From Nonomuraea solani (GTDB lineage: Bacteria; Actinomycetota; Actinomycetes; Streptosporangiales; Streptosporangiaceae), in NCBI RefSeq assembly GCF_900108335.1, contig NZ_FNVT01000024.1:1-64000 (forward strand): 64,000 nt of DNA, read 5' to 3'. This document shows positions 49,923 to 59,113 of the stretch, in pieces (the first letter of the stretch is position 1; every line of letters begins with the position of its first letter). The notes under the pieces were generated by a model that worked only from the letters and a program-made list of their open reading frames with translations, searched no databases and had not been told where the DNA came from. A program made the position numbers and the translations under genes.

Positions 49923-49947
49923 TTAGTTTGGACGGCGACCAAACTAA
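49923..49947. promoter_or_regulatory. Palindrome upstream of the GH12 gene, probable operator
   Basis: TTAGTTTGG and CCAAACTAA form perfect 9-bp arms around a 7-nt centre, 19 bp before the GH12 ATG. The position near the promoter and the symmetry indicate a regulator site, perhaps for a sugar-responsive repressor encoded elsewhere. No regulator gene is adjacent. Confidence 0.65.
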
Positions 49948-49965
49948 TAACAGAGAGGATCAACC

Positions 49966-50658
49966 ATGCGCACGATCGCGCGTTCAGCCGTGCCCGCCTG
50001 CGTGCTGGCGATCATCATCGGCCTCTTCCCCTCACCGGCGCTCGCCGCCGCCTGGTCCTCCAGCGCCCAGTGGGGCACCTGGACCAACGGTGGCTACACG
50101 CTCTACAACAACATCTGGGGCGGCGGGGCCGGCCCGCAGACGATCTGGGCGAACTCCTACAGCAACTGGGGCGTGTGGGCCAACCACCCCAACACCGGCG
50201 GCGTGAAGTCCTATCCCAACGCCACCAGGTACGTGGGCAAGCGCATCAGCGCGCTCGGCAGCGTCACCAGCAGGTTCAACGTCACGGTGCCGAGTGGTGG
50301 TTCGTACGCGACGGCGTACGACATCTGGGACACCGGCCACGCGTACGAGATCATGCTCTGGATGAACAAGCGCGGCGCCGTGGGCCCGCTCGGCACCCGC
50401 CAGACCGGCGCCACGGTCGGCGGCCACAGCTGGGACGTCTACCGCGGCAGCAACGGCGCGAACCAGGTCTTCTCGTTCGTCAGGACCGGCAACGCCAACT
50501 CCGGCACGGTGGACGTCAAGGCGGTGCTCAACTGGTTGCGCAGCAACAACTGGATGGGCGACGTGACGCTCGGCGACGTGCAGTTCGGCTACGAGATCAC
50601 CTCCTCCAGCGGCGGCATGGACTTCGTCACCAACAGCTTCTCGGTGTCGTCCAGCTAG
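49966..50658 (+). CDS. Secreted endo-beta-1,4-glucanase/xyloglucanase, GH12
   Basis: 230 residues: a Sec signal peptide ending PALAAA and one GH12 domain. Catalytic residues are the Glu in YEIMLWMNK (nucleophile) and the Glu in FGYEITSSS (acid/base); WGGGAGPQTIW and DIWDTG also fit. There is no carbohydrate-binding module. The ATG at 49966 has GAGAGGA upstream. Role: cleavage of cellulose or xyloglucan outside the cell. Confidence 0.95.
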   Translation: MRTIARSAVPACVLAIIIGLFPSPALAAAWSSSAQWGTWTNGGYTLYNNIWGGGAGPQTIWANSYSNWGVWANHPNTGGVKSYPNATRYVGKRISALGSVTSRFNVTVPSGGSYATAYDIWDTGHAYEIMLWMNKRGAVGPLGTRQTGATVGGHSWDVYRGSNGANQVFSFVRTGNANSGTVDVKAVLNWLRSNNWMGDVTLGDVQFGYEITSSSGGMDFVTNSFSVSSS

Positions 50659-50779
50659 GCGATGCCTTTGTGCCCGGGATTACCGGCACAGTGCGTAATT
50701 GTGCGCCGACCAACCGGCCTTGCGGCATGTGTACTACCCGAGGCCCACAACCCGTGGGTCACTTCCTTCAGGGGGATAC

Positions 50780-51313
50780 ATGTTCGCATCACAAAGACTG
50801 AGACGTACCGCCGCCATCACCGCCGCCGCCCTGTGCGCGGCGGGAATCGGCGCCGCGATCGCGTCTCCGGCGCACGCCGAGGTGTTCAAGGAGCTCGAGT
50901 ACCGTGGCAACGCCTCCAAGCTGGTCATGACCGCGGCCGCGAACCTCAACGGCTCCTTCGTCGTCCTGCGGCCCGACACCAACAGCAGGTTCGGCCAGTG
51001 GGCGCAGACGGCGACCTTCTCCTCGGGTGGCGGGCAGGCCGCCTTCATCTACACCCTGCGGGCCAGTCTGGAGAACGGGAGCACGCCGCTGTGCCTGACC
51101 GCCAAGAACACCACGGAGGTGACCGTGGCGGTCTGCAACAACAGTGACAGCCAGAAGTGGTTCCACCCCACCGCGGTGTCGGGTCCTGGCGGCACCCTGC
51201 CGACCAAGAACGTCGCCACACTCCGGCACCTGGGCCAGAGCCAGTCAGCTCAGGCGCCGCTGTCGTTGTTCGGTCCGATCGGCGGGCACTTCTGGGCCAA
51301 GCGCACCGCCTGA
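50780..51313 (+). CDS. Secreted ricin-B-like (RICIN) protein
   Basis: 177 residues: a signal peptide (about 1-33, ending PAHAEV) and a single lectin-like domain of the ricin-B type, with the Q-x-W-like SDSQKWFHPTA and pairs of Cys (CLTAKN, CNNSD). Such domains bind sugars or other ligands; no catalytic domain is attached. The ATG at 50780 has AGGGGG upstream. A strong hairpin follows the stop. Confidence 0.7.
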   Translation: MFASQRLRRTAAITAAALCAAGIGAAIASPAHAEVFKELEYRGNASKLVMTAAANLNGSFVVLRPDTNSRFGQWAQTATFSSGGGQAAFIYTLRASLENGSTPLCLTAKNTTEVTVAVCNNSDSQKWFHPTAVSGPGGTLPTKNVATLRHLGQSQSAQAPLSLFGPIGGHFWAKRTA

Positions 51314-51332
51314 TCCACCGCGCCCTGCCCAC

Positions 51333-51368
51333 GGCCAGGCGCTCCTCTTGGTACGAGGGCGCCTGGCC
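51333..51368 (+). terminator. Strong hairpin after the ricin-like gene
   Basis: GGCCAGGCGC (51333-51342) pairs with GCGCCTGGCC (51359-51368); four further pairs (CCTC/GAGG) extend the stem across one bulged base. The 3' arm sequence is repeated at 51378-51393. It lies 19 bp after the stop. No T-run, as is usual here. Confidence 0.75.
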
Positions 51369-51434
51369 TGTCGGGGCGAGGGCGCCTGGCCTCGCCGCCC
51401 GAACCGCGCGGTCCGTCGGCTCGTCTACCGAAAT

Positions 51435-51771
51435 ATGCGGACATTTCCAGCCGTAGCGCTCCTCGTGCTCGCCGCGGTGGCCTGCGGTACGACCCGAGGT
51501 CCGGCTGACCTATCCGCATGGGACCTGCGACACGACGCACGGGGCGCGCGTACACGAGACGCCGGAGGCGGTCGTCGTGGACGTCGACGTCCGGCGTGAC
51601 GACGACGTGGAGTTCTGCACCGCGATGGGAAAGATCGACCAGCTCGGTGCCACGCTGCGCGAGCCCCTGGGCCGCCGGGTGGTGCTGGACGCCGAGAGCG
51701 GGGTGCCCCTGCTGCCGCACAGCGACATTCACCTGTCCGAGTTCCAGAACTACGACCCGCGCCACTCGTGA
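51435..51771 (+). pseudogene. Lipoprotein gene with a frameshift
   Basis: The ATG at 51435 opens a lipoprotein signal peptide with lipobox LAAVAC. Within about 20 bases the coding signal moves to the +1 frame, which reads EVRLTYPHGTCDTTHGA, then DDDVEFCTAMGKIDQLGATL and PLGRRVVLDAESGVPLL to a stop at 51769. In each frame alone the protein makes no sense, so a 1-bp indel near 51497 has broken the gene. The mature part is a small Cys-containing secreted domain of unknown function. Confidence 0.7.
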
Positions 51772-51801
51772 ACACGTCCAGATAACGATCGCCCGCCAAG
51801 G

Positions 51802-52479
51802 CTGGCCACCGTACCCGCGCAGGCCGCGCCGAAGGATCCGGTCAGCGCGTTGAAGGCCAAGCTGGTGCCCGGTCACGGCGTACGGTTCACCGACACCGTC
51901 ACCTGGTCGGACGGCACCGACGAGCGGGGCGCCCGGGACGCCAAGGGCACCTTCCAGTTCGACAAGAAGGGCATCGCCGCCTTCGACATCACGATGAACT
52001 ATGGCGAGGACGACAAGGAACACGTCATCTCCATCGGCAAGACCGGTTATTACTCGGGCGGCATCCTGGAGAAGGTGCTCCCCAAGGGTAAGACCTGGTT
52101 CAAGAGCGCCGGCGGCGCCATCCCCGACGCCTGGGCCCAGTTCCTCAACCCGGCCGAGCCCAAGACCCTGGCCGCGTTGATCGAGAACGGGAAGACGCAG
52201 GGCAACACCGTCACCGGCTCGATCACGCTGAAGGAGCTCAAGACGGTCTCGGCCTGGGTGGGTGCCGCGAGAACGGGCAAGGAGAACGACGGCATCAAGA
52301 TCGACTACACCCTCACCCTGTCCTCGGCGGGCCTGGTGAGCAGGGTGCGGACGTCGTACACGATCTCACGCGACGGAGAGCTCGACGCGGTGACCGTCGA
52401 CAGCCGCTTCACCGGCTGGGGCACCAAGGTCTCGATCAAGGCCCCGCCTCCCGCGACGGTGACCGACAAGCTCGGCTGA
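51802..52479 (+). pseudogene. LppX/LprG-like secreted protein without signal-peptide start
   Basis: The open frame covers the whole mature domain: ATVPAQAAPKDPVSALKAK, then VTWSDGTDERGARDAKGTFQ, FDKKGIAAFDITMNY and a C-terminal RVRTSYTISRDGELDAV, resembling LppX/LprG lipid-carrier lipoproteins. It begins in what should be the end of an exported leader (LATVPAQA), with no start codon or hydrophobic segment upstream. A TTG at 51850 would give a cytoplasmic product. A 5' deletion, joined to the broken lipoprotein gene, is the best reading. Confidence 0.55.
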
Positions 52480-52489
52480 CCCGCGCTTG

Positions 52490-52535
52490 AGCGGTAGCCG
52501 TCCCGAAAACACCGGTTTCAGCGCGCGCTACCGCT
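52490..52535. terminator. Bidirectional hairpin between convergent genes
   Basis: AGCGGTAGC (52490-52498) and GCTACCGCT (52527-52535) form a 9-bp stem; the loop contains a smaller GAAA/GTTTC stem. It lies between the 3' ends of the LppX-like remnant and the Nudix gene. Confidence 0.6.
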
Positions 52536-52557
52536 TCGCCGTCCCGGCCCAGTGGGC

Positions 52558-53031
52558 TCAGTGCTGGATCAGGCCGCCGACCGGGACGGGATCGACATGG
52601 CCGGTCGCCGGGAGCGTCTGGGCCAGAGCGAGGCCGACGTCGACCAATGACGATCGGCGGAGGCGCGCGACGTCCGGGATCGGGGTCCAGACCGACTCGG
52701 TGGTGGCGCCGTTCGGTTCGGGACGGAGCCGGCCGCCGGTGATCCGGACCCGGTAGAAGATGCCGACGTTCTGGTGCTCGGGCAGGCCGGGCACGTGGCG
52801 TTCGGCGGCGGGGATCACTCTCGAATCCACACCCAGGAGCCGGTCGACCACGCCGTCGCAGCCGGTCTCCTCGGCGACCTCCCGGATGACCGCGTCGAAC
52901 GGGTCCTCCCCGTGTTCCACCTTTCCGCCCGGAAGGGTCCAGTTCCGGTCGCCCTTCGGTCCGGCGTGGTGGGCGAGTAGCACGCGTCCGTCCTCGATGC
53001 AGACCGCGTACGCCGCCAGTCGGAAGCTCAT
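52558..53031 (-). CDS. Nudix hydrolase
   Basis: 157 residues. The Nudix box GGKVEHGEDPFDAVIREVAEETG-type segment is intact (G-x5-E-x7-REV-x-EE-x-G, about residues 35-57). The N-terminal strand AAYAVCIEDGRVLLAHH and the C-terminal WTPIPDVARL are typical. It hydrolyses a nucleoside diphosphate linked to some group; the substrate cannot be read from sequence. The ATG is at 53031. Confidence 0.93.
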   Translation of the reverse strand: MSFRLAAYAVCIEDGRVLLAHHAGPKGDRNWTLPGGKVEHGEDPFDAVIREVAEETGCDGVVDRLLGVDSRVIPAAERHVPGLPEHQNVGIFYRVRITGGRLRPEPNGATTESVWTPIPDVARLRRSSLVDVGLALAQTLPATGHVDPVPVGGLIQH

Positions 53032-53084
53032 CGCCGCACGCTATCCCATGGTCGTGTCCTGACTTATCCGGATGAGGCGCCGGC

Positions 53085-53190
53085 CCCCGCCCCGGTCGGC
53101 ACGGCCCAGCAGATCGCCGGCAGGCTGCGCAGGCCGGGTTCGGCTACATCACCGTCCTGGAGGGCGGCATGGAACCGCTCCGATGGCCGG
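53085..53190 (+). pseudogene. C-terminal remnant of an LLM-class F420-dependent oxidoreductase
   Basis: The plus strand reads GTAQQIAGRLR in one frame and, after a 1-bp shift, AGFGYITVLEGGMEP. This resembles the last helix and strand of luciferase-like F420-dependent oxidoreductases (G-T-P-x-x-I-A-x-x-L-R ... G-F-x-Y-x-T-V-x-E). Nothing else of the gene remains. Confidence 0.35.
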
Positions 53191-53196
53191 GACGCG

Positions 53197-54396
53197 TCAC
53201 CGGACGGGGCGGCCGGGCAGGGTGTCCTGGCTGTCGGAGAGGAGGGCCAGGATGCGGTCGGCGTCGGTGAGGAGGCTGCCGCTGAGCGCCCAGCCGCCGG
53301 GATGCTCGACCTGGCCGTGGCGGATCTCGCTCGTCATGCGCTCATGGATGCGGACGGCCTGGGCCTGGGCGCGGCCGATCAGTTCGTGCGTCTGGGCGGG
53401 GTCGCCGCGGCGTACCCGGCTGGTCAGGGCCTCGGCCAGCAGGTCGAGCAGGTCGGCGTAGTCGCGGGCGTAGTCGTCGCTGACGTCGGGCGGCTGCCCG
53501 GCCGGGGATCCGGGGCCGGAGCCGGGGGCGGCGGGGTGGTCGAGGTAGGACAGGGCGTGCACGATGGCGTGCACGTGCGCCGCCGCCGACGTCAGCAGGT
53601 GCAGCACCGGGCCCGGGTCGGTGGTGACGGCACGGGGATGCAGGCGCAGGCGCAGGTTGTAGCGGCGGCTCTCGGTCCGGTCGGCCACCGCGGTGGTGGC
53701 CGCGGTCAACTGCTCGTCCAGGCGTACGGCCTGGCGCTCCCATTCCGGCAGCTCGGACAGGTTCCAGCCGTCGCGCAGCCCCTCGGCCATGGCGCCGAGC
53801 AGGGCGGCGCTCTCGCGGCCGAGGCGGCGTACCGCCAGGACGGGACGGTCGCGGTACAGCGGCGGCCACAGCAGCAGGTTCACGCCCATCCCGCTCAGCG
53901 CGCCGATGGCGGTGGCGACGACGTAGCCCAGCAGATAGCCCTCCTCCGAGGCGGCGCCGAAGGACAGCATGAGGACGGCGGTGGTGGCGACGTCACTGCC
54001 GTGGCGTCCCATCCGATGCCAGCGCGCGGCCAGCAGCGCGGGCGGCACGATGAGCGTCAGGCTCAGGACGCCCAGGCCCATCATGTAGCCGACGGCGCCG
54101 GCCAGCATGACCCCGGCGGCCACGGCCGCGACGCGGCGCAGCCCGTTGGTCAGCGTCTGGTAGACGGTGGCGTGCACCATGATCACCGCGGTGGCCGGCG
54201 CGATCCAGGTCGCCTGCGACGGCAGCAGCCGGCTGGCCACCAGCCAGGCCAGCACCGCCGCCAGCGTGGCCTTGGCGATCTGCCGAACCTGTAGCCGCTG
54301 GTGCGAACCGGACTTTGCCAGCCCTGCGACCTGCGCACGGACATAGTCGGCCTGTCGCCCTGCCGACGCGGTTAACTGTCTCCACCTATCGCCCAT
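53197..54396 (-). CDS. FUSC-family membrane protein (aromatic acid exporter type)
   Basis: 399 residues: six hydrophobic helices in the N-terminal half (ATLAAVLAWLVASRLLP to ATAIGALSGMGVNLLLWPP) and a long helical cytoplasmic C-terminal half. Arrangement and ATWIAPATAVIMVHATVYQT fit the fusaric-acid-resistance/aromatic-acid-exporter superfamily. Substrate unknown. The ATG at 54396 has GGGGAG upstream. Confidence 0.82.
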   Translation of the reverse strand: MGDRWRQLTASAGRQADYVRAQVAGLAKSGSHQRLQVRQIAKATLAAVLAWLVASRLLPSQATWIAPATAVIMVHATVYQTLTNGLRRVAAVAAGVMLAGAVGYMMGLGVLSLTLIVPPALLAARWHRMGRHGSDVATTAVLMLSFGAASEEGYLLGYVVATAIGALSGMGVNLLLWPPLYRDRPVLAVRRLGRESAALLGAMAEGLRDGWNLSELPEWERQAVRLDEQLTAATTAVADRTESRRYNLRLRLHPRAVTTDPGPVLHLLTSAAAHVHAIVHALSYLDHPAAPGSGPGSPAGQPPDVSDDYARDYADLLDLLAEALTSRVRRGDPAQTHELIGRAQAQAVRIHERMTSEIRHGQVEHPGGWALSGSLLTDADRILALLSDSQDTLPGRPVR

Positions 54397-54499
54397 AGGT
54401 GGACATACTCCCCACATGGCGGCGTGAGATGTGCGTGTACGGCAATGGGATGAGTCACGGCCACCACGGATGGATCGTCCGGTTCCATCCAGGGGTTGA

Positions 54500-54835
54500 T
54501 TGCGGGACGGCGTCGTCCACCACGTCAATGGTCCCCGTGGTGGCGAAACCGCGCTCTACACGGCCGACTACTCGATGTACTGGGTGCGGGGACACAAGCT
54601 GCGCCCCGGCGACAAGATCTCCCTCGGCTGGCACCACGCCTGTCACGCGACCGTGAGCACCAGCACGACGACTTTCGCCGTCGACATCGTGGGCGGCCGA
54701 CGGTTCCGCGCCCGTCTCAAGGCCGGCCCCCAGGGGAAGTGCCCTCCCGGCTCGGCGGCACGACTGACTCGCCCGCCCGGCGGGTATGGAGACTCCGGCT
54801 CAACGTCGCGAGACCAGAGAGGGAGCTCCACGTGA
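54500..54835 (+). CDS. Hypothetical protein or remnant
   Basis: The frame from a TTG at 54500 has strong third-position GC and reads DGVVHHVNGPRGGETALY, then HKLRPGDKISLGWHHACHA and a basic C-terminus of low complexity. No start with a good ribosome-binding site exists and no signal peptide precedes it, so it may be the rest of a secreted protein. Family unknown. Confidence 0.35.
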   Translation: MRDGVVHHVNGPRGGETALYTADYSMYWVRGHKLRPGDKISLGWHHACHATVSTSTTTFAVDIVGGRRFRARLKAGPQGKCPPGSAARLTRPPGGYGDSGSTSRDQRGSST

Positions 54836-55095
54836 ACGAATTAGGGACTGCCGGCCGCGCCCGGTGTACGCCTCCTGCCGCCGCTGAGCTGTTCGAGATC
54901 GTCGTCCTGGACCCCACGGCCGAGGACGGCCAGGAACGCTGGCACACGATCGGCTGGGGCGTCGACCGTGGAGACGCCGACGACATCGCGCAGACGTACG
55001 TGACCCGTCACCTGTGCCCGTACGACGAGGCCCGGATCCGGCACAACGGCCGGTTCGTGGGCGAGCACCGCCGCCCGTCGACCGCCGACGCGTGA
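54832..55095 (+). CDS. Hypothetical protein, 87 residues
   Basis: The GTG at 54832 has GAGAGGGAG upstream and overlaps the preceding frame by four bases. The acidic protein reads AAELFEIVVLDPTAEDGQE, then HTIGWGVDRGDADDIAQTYV and RIRHNGRFVGEHRR; no membrane segment or known motif. Likely a real small cytoplasmic protein of unknown role. Confidence 0.55.
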   Translation: MNELGTAGRARCTPPAAAELFEIVVLDPTAEDGQERWHTIGWGVDRGDADDIAQTYVTRHLCPYDEARIRHNGRFVGEHRRPSTADA

Positions 55096-55239
55096 CGGCT
55101 CGCCACGCTCCCTGGGGACGGCGCCGGTAGGGCGGGTTGCCTTCGGGGTCGGCCGGCACGGCGAATCCCTCGTCACCTCGCCGGCCGGCGCCCACGCGGG
55201 GCCCCCGACTGGGCGAACCGGCTCGTCACGGGAGCCACC

Positions 55240-55605
55240 TCAGCGGTCCCACGGCGGGCTGTCGCCCATCTTCTCGTAGTAGCGGCCCAGGTGCGCCTTG
55301 ACCCGGTCGATCTCGTCGGCGGGGAGGTCGACGCCGCCGCGGGCGCCCTGCATGACGTTGCCCGCGGCCATGACGGCGCGCGGCACGGCCTTGAGCTTGC
55401 CGCCGATGACGTCGGCGATCAAAAGCTTGTAACTGCCGAAATTTCCGGCTTTATCGCCGTCGTACCCGATATGGGCGTCACGGTACGCGGCGTCCGGCTC
55501 GTCCTCGGCATCGGCCCAGTCGCGTACGCGCTTGTCGGCCGCGTCCCCGTCCCACGAGTGGTCACGGTCGGCCAAAGGCAGGTCTTGGAACCTGGTGACA
55601 GTCAT
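55240..55605 (-). CDS. Conserved hypothetical protein
   Basis: 121 residues with a well-conserved look: DLPLADRDHSWDGDAADKRV, then AYRDAHIGYDGDK and SYKLLIADVIGGKLKAVPRA, ending HLGRYYEKMGDSPPW. I recall this module as a free-standing actinomycete protein and as a part of phage-related (prohead protease-like) proteins, but cannot assign activity. The ATG is at 55605. Confidence 0.75.
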   Translation of the reverse strand: MTVTRFQDLPLADRDHSWDGDAADKRVRDWADAEDEPDAAYRDAHIGYDGDKAGNFGSYKLLIADVIGGKLKAVPRAVMAAGNVMQGARGGVDLPADEIDRVKAHLGRYYEKMGDSPPWDR

Positions 55606-55835
55606 GGCTGTCGGCTACCCCGCCCGTTCACCCTAAACAGGAGCACGACCGGGCATCCCTGAGCGCTCCGGCGGCCCGGTTGCACAACGACGGCCCGCAT
55701 TACGGTGACCTCCACGCCGTGGTGATCGGATTCGGCCCTGCGGCCCCTACCCTCGGCCGGGCGCGCGAACGGGCGGTCCGCCGCCATGGGATATAAACAT
55801 TCTGCTCCCCTGTCGATCTACCGGAATGAGCTCCG

Positions 55836-56369
55836 ATGCTGACCGGATTCTTACGCGACCAGTTCTTCACGACGGCCTGGTTTGGCTTGATGGCCTTCGT
55901 GTGGTTCGGCTGGGCCCAGGAGGATCCGCCCCGGAAATGGCGGATCTGGCTGGGGGTGGGGTCGGTCCTGGGCCTCGGGTTCGCGGTCGCGTTCGGGGTG
56001 CTGACCGCCACGAACTGGGACCAGCCGAGCGCGCTGGCGGGCAAGTACGCCTGGTTCGGCGTCCTGGTCGCGGCCGAGGTCGTCGCCGCGGGAGCCGGGT
56101 GCCTCGTGCTGGCCAGGCGTGGGGCGTCCCGGTGGATGGCGTGGTGGGTCGCGCTCGTCGTGGCGGTGCACTTCCTGCCCCTGGCGCTGCTACTGAACGA
56201 TCTCGGTGTGGCGGTCGTCGGTGTCGTCCAGCTGGCCGCGCTCGCCGTGGTCGTACCACGCCTGCGTGCCGCCACCACACCGAGCAGCAGGCCGGCTGGA
56301 CCGATCATGGGCGCGACCCTGTTGCTGAGCGCGGCGATCGGTGCGGCGATCGCGATACCCGGGCTGTGA
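55836..56369 (+). CDS. Multi-pass membrane protein of unknown function
   Basis: 177 residues with about five hydrophobic segments (FFTTAWFGLMAFVWFGW first; the last around IMGATLLLSAAIGAAIAI). A polar loop RKWRIW follows segment one. No recognised family motif. The ATG at 55836 has a weak GAGCTCC leader. It precedes the LtrA gene by 78 bp and may be co-transcribed. Confidence 0.7.
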   Translation: MLTGFLRDQFFTTAWFGLMAFVWFGWAQEDPPRKWRIWLGVGSVLGLGFAVAFGVLTATNWDQPSALAGKYAWFGVLVAAEVVAAGAGCLVLARRGASRWMAWWVALVVAVHFLPLALLLNDLGVAVVGVVQLAALAVVVPRLRAATTPSSRPAGPIMGATLLLSAAIGAAIAIPGL

Positions 56370-56447
56370 GCCTGGGCCTCCTCCGCTCGAAAATGCCGTG
56401 CGAACATGGCCCAGAAGCGTCCACCTCTCCACCGACCATGGAGCGCC

Positions 56448-57689
56448 ATGGCTGACGCCGGCCACCGCAGGGACCATCGGCACCGGCCGTTCTCGGGCCG
56501 GAACCCGAAGGAGGCGCACCGCGGCGCGACCCCGCTGGAGCTGCTGTACGACCTGACCTTCGTGGTCGCGTTCGGAACCGCCGCGAACGAGCTCGCGCAC
56601 TACCTGGCGGAGGGCCATCTCGGCACCGCGATCGGCGGCTTCGGCTTCGCGGTCTTCACCGTCGCCTGGGCCTGGATGAACTACTCCTGGTTCGCCTCGG
56701 CGTACGACAACGACGACTGGATGTTCCGCGTCGCCACGATGGTGCAGATGATCGGCGTGATCGTGCTGACGCTCGGCCTGGAGGAGATGTTCGCCTCCAT
56801 CGACCGGGGAACGGGCCTGAACCTCGGCGTGATGGTGCTCGGATATGTCGTGATGCGGGTGTCCATGGCCTTCCTGTGGTCACAGGTCGCCCGGCACGAC
56901 CCGGAGCGCGCCCCTGCCGCGCGCAAATACCTGTGGACGATCGGCCTCGCGCAGGTCGGCTGGGTGGTGCTCGCCCTGCTGACGCCGCCGGTTCCGGCGT
57001 TCCTGCTGGGCGGCCTCGCCCTGCTGGCCGTCGAAGTGGCCGGCCCCGTGCTGGCGGAGCGCCGCAGCCCCACGCCATGGCACGCCCGCCACATCGCGGA
57101 GCGGCACGGCCTGCTCACGCTGATCACGCTGGGCGAGGGGGTCATCGGCACCGTCGCGGCCCTCAACGCGCTCGTGCACATGGAGCACGGCTGGACCGTC
57201 GAGGCGGCGCTGCTCGCCGTGGCCGGGATCGGTCTCACGTTCGGCATCTGGTGGACGTACTTCGCCATACCGTGGGGTGAGGTGCTGGAGCGGCATCGGG
57301 AGCGGGCGTACGCGTGGAGCGTCTGCCACGTCCTGCTGTTCGGCGCCATCGCCGCCATGGGCGCCGGGCTCCACGTCGCGGCGTACTCGCTCGAAGGCGA
57401 GGCCGTCCTGGGCGCCACCGCCACGGTGCTGACCGTCGCCGTGCCGGTGTCGTTCTACATCCTCGCGCTGTACGCCCTCTACCTGATCTACATGCGGCAC
57501 CGCGACCCGTTCCACCTGCTCCTCCTGGCGGGCACCGCCGGCGTGGTCGTCCTCGCCGTGGTCTGCGCCGAGCTGGGCCTGAGCATGTCGTGGTGCCTGG
57601 TCGTGCTCATGCTGGGACCTGCGGTGACGGTGGTCGGCTTCGAGACGGTCGGCCATCGGCACCTCGCCAAGGCGATGCTCACGGACTGA
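56448..57689 (+). CDS. ltrA: LtrA (low temperature requirement A) family membrane protein
   Basis: 413 residues with about 10-12 helices. The LtrA signature is in TPLELLYDLTFVVAFG with the acidic D in helix 1, and LLTLITLGEGVIGTVAAL is the conserved central helix (E-G-V-I). Function of the family is not established. The ATG at 56448 has GGAG six bases upstream; a longer reading from 56406 is less likely. Confidence 0.9.
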   Translation: MADAGHRRDHRHRPFSGRNPKEAHRGATPLELLYDLTFVVAFGTAANELAHYLAEGHLGTAIGGFGFAVFTVAWAWMNYSWFASAYDNDDWMFRVATMVQMIGVIVLTLGLEEMFASIDRGTGLNLGVMVLGYVVMRVSMAFLWSQVARHDPERAPAARKYLWTIGLAQVGWVVLALLTPPVPAFLLGGLALLAVEVAGPVLAERRSPTPWHARHIAERHGLLTLITLGEGVIGTVAALNALVHMEHGWTVEAALLAVAGIGLTFGIWWTYFAIPWGEVLERHRERAYAWSVCHVLLFGAIAAMGAGLHVAAYSLEGEAVLGATATVLTVAVPVSFYILALYALYLIYMRHRDPFHLLLLAGTAGVVVLAVVCAELGLSMSWCLVVLMLGPAVTVVGFETVGHRHLAKAMLTD

Positions 57690-57716
57690 CGTCCGACACG
57701 AGCGGATGGAGGACTC

Positions 57717-59099
57717 ATGGACGACATCCAGCCCACCAAGACCCGGCGTGCCGTGCTGGCGGGGACGGCCGCGCTGGCTGGTGCCACGGCGCTCGCGCCC
57801 CTCGACGCGCTCGCGGCGCGCTCGGCGCGCGCCGACGCCGATGACCGGCAGGCCCGGCGGCCGTTCAGCCCCGACTACGGCCCGCTCGCACCGGTACGCG
57901 ACCACACGACCGGCCTGCCCCTGCTCTTACTCCCCCGCGGATTCGAGTACGTCAGCCACGGCTGGACCGGCGACCCGATGAGCGACGACGTGGCCACCCC
58001 GGCCCTGCACGACGGCATGGCCGCCTTCCGCGTCAGGGGCGGCCGGGTCCGCCTGGTACGCAACCACGAAATATCCGGCTATCCAGGCAGATTCACCGAC
58101 CCGTCGTACGACCCGGACGCCGGCGGAGGCACCTCGACGCTCACGTTCGACCTGGACGACGGGGCGTTCGTGGCGAGCCACGCCAGCCTGTCCGGCACCG
58201 TGCGCAACTGCGCCGGCGGTCCCACGCCCTGGGGCACCTGGCTGACCTGCGAAGAAACGCTGGATGTCAACCCTGTCAGCGGCACGCGGCACGGCTACGT
58301 CTTCGAGGTCCCGGCCGGCGGAAAGGGCGACCCCCGCCCGCTGAGGGCGATGGGCCGCTTCGAGCACGAGGCCGTCGCCGTCGACCCGGCGACCGGATAC
58401 GTGTACGAGACCGAGGACGCCGGCGCCGCCGGCCTGTTCCGGTTCCGGCCGCGCCGCCGGGGCGAGCTGCGCAAGGGCGGCGTCCTGGAGATGCTCAAGA
58501 TCGGCGACGCGACGTACGACACCTCTCCCGACCCCGCCGGCACGACCTACCGGGACACCTCCTGGGTGACCATCGACGACCCCGACCCGGACCCCGCCGC
58601 CCCGAGCCCCACCGCGCAGGGCGTCGCCAAGGGCGCGGCGACGTTCTCCCGCCTCGAAGGCGCCTGGTACGGCAACGGGCGCGTCTACATCGTGTCGACC
58701 AGCGGCGGGCCGAGCCGGCTCGGCCAGGTGATGGAGTACGACCCGCGCCGGGGCAGCCTGCGCATCCTGTTCGCCTCGCCGGGCGAGGACGTGCTGAGCA
58801 ACCCGGACAACATCGGTGTCAGCCCGCGCGGCGGGATCGTCCTGTGCGAGGACGGCAGCGGCGTACAGTATCTGCACGGCCTGACCACCCGCGGCCAGAT
58901 CTTCCCGTTCGCCGCCAACAACGTCGTCATCCCCGACGGCGTGCCGGGCAAGCCGTCGATCCAGCCAGGCGACTACTCGACCAGGGAATGGGCCGGCTCG
59001 ACGTTCGAACCCGAGCGCGGCCGGTGGCTCTTCGCCAACATCCAGAGCCCGGGCATCACGTTCGCCATCACCGGCCCGTGGCGTAACGGCTCGCTCTAG
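57717..59099 (+). CDS. PhoX-like secreted phosphatase (DUF839), Tat exported
   Basis: 460 residues. A Tat signal (TKTRRAVLAGTAALAG, ending near ARADADD) leads to a PhoX beta-propeller: VRLVRNHEISGYPG, LSGTVRNCAGGPTPWGTWLT with CEE following (metal cluster region), GRFEHEAVAVDP and VYETEDAG (further acidic ligands), and NPDNIGVSPRGGIVLCEDG. These are the Fe/Ca ligand motifs of PhoX. The ATG at 57717 has GGAGG upstream. A broken phosphodiesterase gene follows 14 bp downstream. Confidence 0.92.
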   Translation: MDDIQPTKTRRAVLAGTAALAGATALAPLDALAARSARADADDRQARRPFSPDYGPLAPVRDHTTGLPLLLLPRGFEYVSHGWTGDPMSDDVATPALHDGMAAFRVRGGRVRLVRNHEISGYPGRFTDPSYDPDAGGGTSTLTFDLDDGAFVASHASLSGTVRNCAGGPTPWGTWLTCEETLDVNPVSGTRHGYVFEVPAGGKGDPRPLRAMGRFEHEAVAVDPATGYVYETEDAGAAGLFRFRPRRRGELRKGGVLEMLKIGDATYDTSPDPAGTTYRDTSWVTIDDPDPDPAAPSPTAQGVAKGAATFSRLEGAWYGNGRVYIVSTSGGPSRLGQVMEYDPRRGSLRILFASPGEDVLSNPDNIGVSPRGGIVLCEDGSGVQYLHGLTTRGQIFPFAANNVVIPDGVPGKPSIQPGDYSTREWAGSTFEPERGRWLFANIQSPGITFAITGPWRNGSL

Positions 59100-59113
59100 C
59101 GGAGGCGGCCCCA

